64,000 nt of DNA from Flavobacteriaceae bacterium (GTDB taxonomy: Bacteria > Bacteroidota > Bacteroidia > Flavobacteriales > Flavobacteriaceae). The stretch is from contig JASBUG010000006.1 in assembly GCA_030148025.1 (NCBI GenBank), positions 1 to 64,000 of the forward strand. Reading direction: 5' to 3'. A model generated the notes under the pieces. It was not told where the DNA came from. It did not search any database and was given only the letters and a program-made list of their open reading frames with translations. Of this stretch, positions 63,078 through 64,000 are shown in pieces. The first letter of the stretch is position 1. The number at the start of each line of letters is the position of its first letter. A program made the position numbers and the translations under genes.

Positions 63078-63108
63078 AAAAAGCATCCTGAATTAACAGA
63101 ATGCTTTT
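63078..63108 (-). terminator. Terminator after rplY
   Basis: AAAAAGCATCCTG (63078-63090) and CAGAATGCTTTT (63097-63108) pair with one mismatch; T-run on the minus strand, 22 bp after the rplY stop. Confidence 0.75.
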
Positions 63109-63130
63109 AATTATAATAACTTATATTGTA

Positions 63131-63754
63131 TTATTCCTGAGCTGCTTCAGCTGTTTCTTCTGTAGTTTCATCCTCATCTTCATCCATATCCATAGTCGCA
63201 CTCATTGAAGCTCTAGAACGCTTCACTTGACATACTACAGTGTTGTCTGGATGTAAGAATTTGTAAGCTTCATTTTCTAATTCAGTAATATATAGCTTAT
63301 TACCGATTTTTAATTTAGAAATATCTGCTTCGATAAAATCTGGAAGATTTGTAGGTAATGCTTTTACTCTAAGTTTACGTTTGTTCTTTCTTAAAGTACC
63401 ACCAGCCATAACACCTGGAGCGTTTCCAACAACTGTTACAGGAATATCCATAGCAATTTCTTTATCTTCAAATAACTGATAGAAATCGATATGTAATATT
63501 TTATCTGTTACTGGGTGAAACTGGATGTCTTGTAACACCGCATTGTAGTTATCACCACCTTCTAAAGCAATCACAACTGTATGCGCATTAGGCGTATAAA
63601 CCAGTTTAGAGAATGCCAATTCGTTTGCTGAGAAATGTACTGGCTTGTCTCCTCCGTATAATACGCAAGGAACCTGTCCAGCATTACGTAAGGCCTTTGT
63701 TGACTTCTTGCCCACGCTTTCTCTTTGAGATCCGTTGATTGTAATTGATTTCAT
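63131..63754 (-). CDS. rplY: 50S ribosomal protein L25 (Ctc form)
   Basis: The 207-residue protein has an N-terminal L25 domain binding 5S rRNA ([20 protein letters not shown] ... VPCVLYGG) and the second Ctc beta domain (about 100-185, [20 protein letters not shown]). It ends in an acidic tail ([19 protein letters not shown]). It belongs to the large ribosomal subunit. It lies 26 bp downstream of the prs stop, and prs-rplY-pth is a conserved bacterial order. Confidence 0.94.
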   Translation of the reverse strand: MKSITINGSQRESVGKKSTKALRNAGQVPCVLYGGDKPVHFSANELAFSKLVYTPNAHTVVIALEGGDNYNAVLQDIQFHPVTDKILHIDFYQLFEDKEIAMDIPVTVVGNAPGVMAGGTLRKNKRKLRVKALPTNLPDFIEADISKLKIGNKLYITELENEAYKFLHPDNTVVCQVKRSRASMSATMDMDEDEDETTEETAEAAQE

Positions 63755-63780
63755 TTTAAAATTTATATTAATATAATTGT

Positions 63781-64000
63781 TTACATTACAAATTTTGAGC
63801 TGATTGATTGATTATGATGAACGCGGTGCATTACATCTGCAAACAAATTTGCACAACTCAATACTTTTATTTTATCACTTTTACCTGATAACGGAATTGA
63901 ATCTGTAACGATCAATTCTTCAAGTTTAGAATTTTCTAAACGCTCGTAAGCACTTCCCGATAAAATTGGGTGCGTACAAATTGCTCTTACACTTAGTGCT
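63781..64000 (-). CDS. prs: Ribose-phosphate pyrophosphokinase, 5' part outside window
   Basis: Only the last 73 codons are in the window, ending at TAA 63781-63783. The stretch [20 protein letters not shown] and [12 protein letters not shown] are the C-terminal signatures of PRPP synthetase; the tail ends SSKFVM. The enzyme makes PRPP from ribose 5-phosphate and ATP for nucleotide, His and Trp synthesis. It leads the rplY-pth group. The start lies beyond the right edge, so nothing can be said about its promoter. Confidence 0.93.
   Translation of the reverse strand, partial: ALSVRAICTHPILSGSAYERLENSKLEELIVTDSIPLSGKSDKIKVLSCANLFADVMHRVHHNQSISSKFVM

Overview
The window is chromosomal DNA of a low-GC marine-type member of the Flavobacteriaceae (Bacteroidota). 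Several things point there: promoters of the TAnnTTTG type with a TTG element about 20 bp upstream, few Shine-Dalgarno sequences, two proteins ending in a type IX secretion (T9SS) sorting domain, many lipoproteins, DUF4286/DUF4199/DUF6428 proteins, and a fused OlsF-type acyltransferase. No rRNA, tRNA, CRISPR array, transposase or prophage was recognised. Most of the window is ordinary core genome. The accessory interest lies in small regulated modules, in unlisted micro-ORFs and in a family of dispersed palindromic repeats.

Layout. 1-3.0 kb: a truncated exported PDZ/alpha-beta hydrolase with a short upstream ORF, divergent from a membrane-bound AraC regulator. 3.0-8.2 kb (+): an M61-like metallopeptidase followed by an ECF sigma factor, a HEAT-repeat anti-sigma candidate, a DUF4097-like protein and a lipoprotein amidohydrolase, which look like one envelope-stress or exported-protein module. 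8.3-20.4 kb: threonine dehydrogenase, a small lipoprotein, a giant T9SS BNR/thrombospondin-3 protein with a lipoprotein partner, an M13 peptidase, a TPR protein and a membrane M28 peptidase. 20.5-24.4 kb: CBS protein, GIDE-domain protein, zinc ribbon, GNAT, arginase-family enzyme, DinB-like protein, ssb. 24.5-27.3 kb: an Fe-S type Rrf2 regulator convergent with the oxygen-sensitive ribonucleotide reductase nrdG-nrdD, which has a perfect palindrome upstream. 27.4-45.5 kb: tex, metG, an S66 carboxypeptidase, yraN, a TlpA-like protein, mfd, a TerB-like protein, fbp, GNAT plus aspartokinase, olsF, and a carboxypeptidase-regulatory-like protein.

45.5-47.4 kb: an arsenic cassette (arsR, DUF6428, PAT/ArsN-like acetyltransferase, arsC) with no efflux gene, driven by a promoter flanked by two 16-bp operators. 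47.4-51.2 kb: TM2 protein, VOC, DUF1801, DUF4199, a membrane-tethered LuxR regulator, a D-2-hydroxyacid dehydrogenase and a cupin. 51.2-56.3 kb: a tightly packed minus-strand operon (TPR, small membrane protein, GNAT, DUF4286, rsmA, mgtE). 56.4-64 kb: a 23-residue membrane micro-ORF with its own terminator, then serS, a vitamin-K-carboxylase-like membrane protein, ribF, a T9SS M43 peptidase, and the classic prs-rplY-pth group.

The best leads are: a palindromic repeat that appears to have been absorbed in frame into metG, with intergenic relatives within 3 kb; the Fe-S Rrf2/nrdGD unit with its palindrome; the double-operator arsenic cassette without a pump; the M61/ECF/HEAT/DUF4097/amidohydrolase module; and the peptide-sized ORFs at 1355-1510, 2778-2945 and 56551-56622. 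Functions come from motif reading alone; no database search was run.
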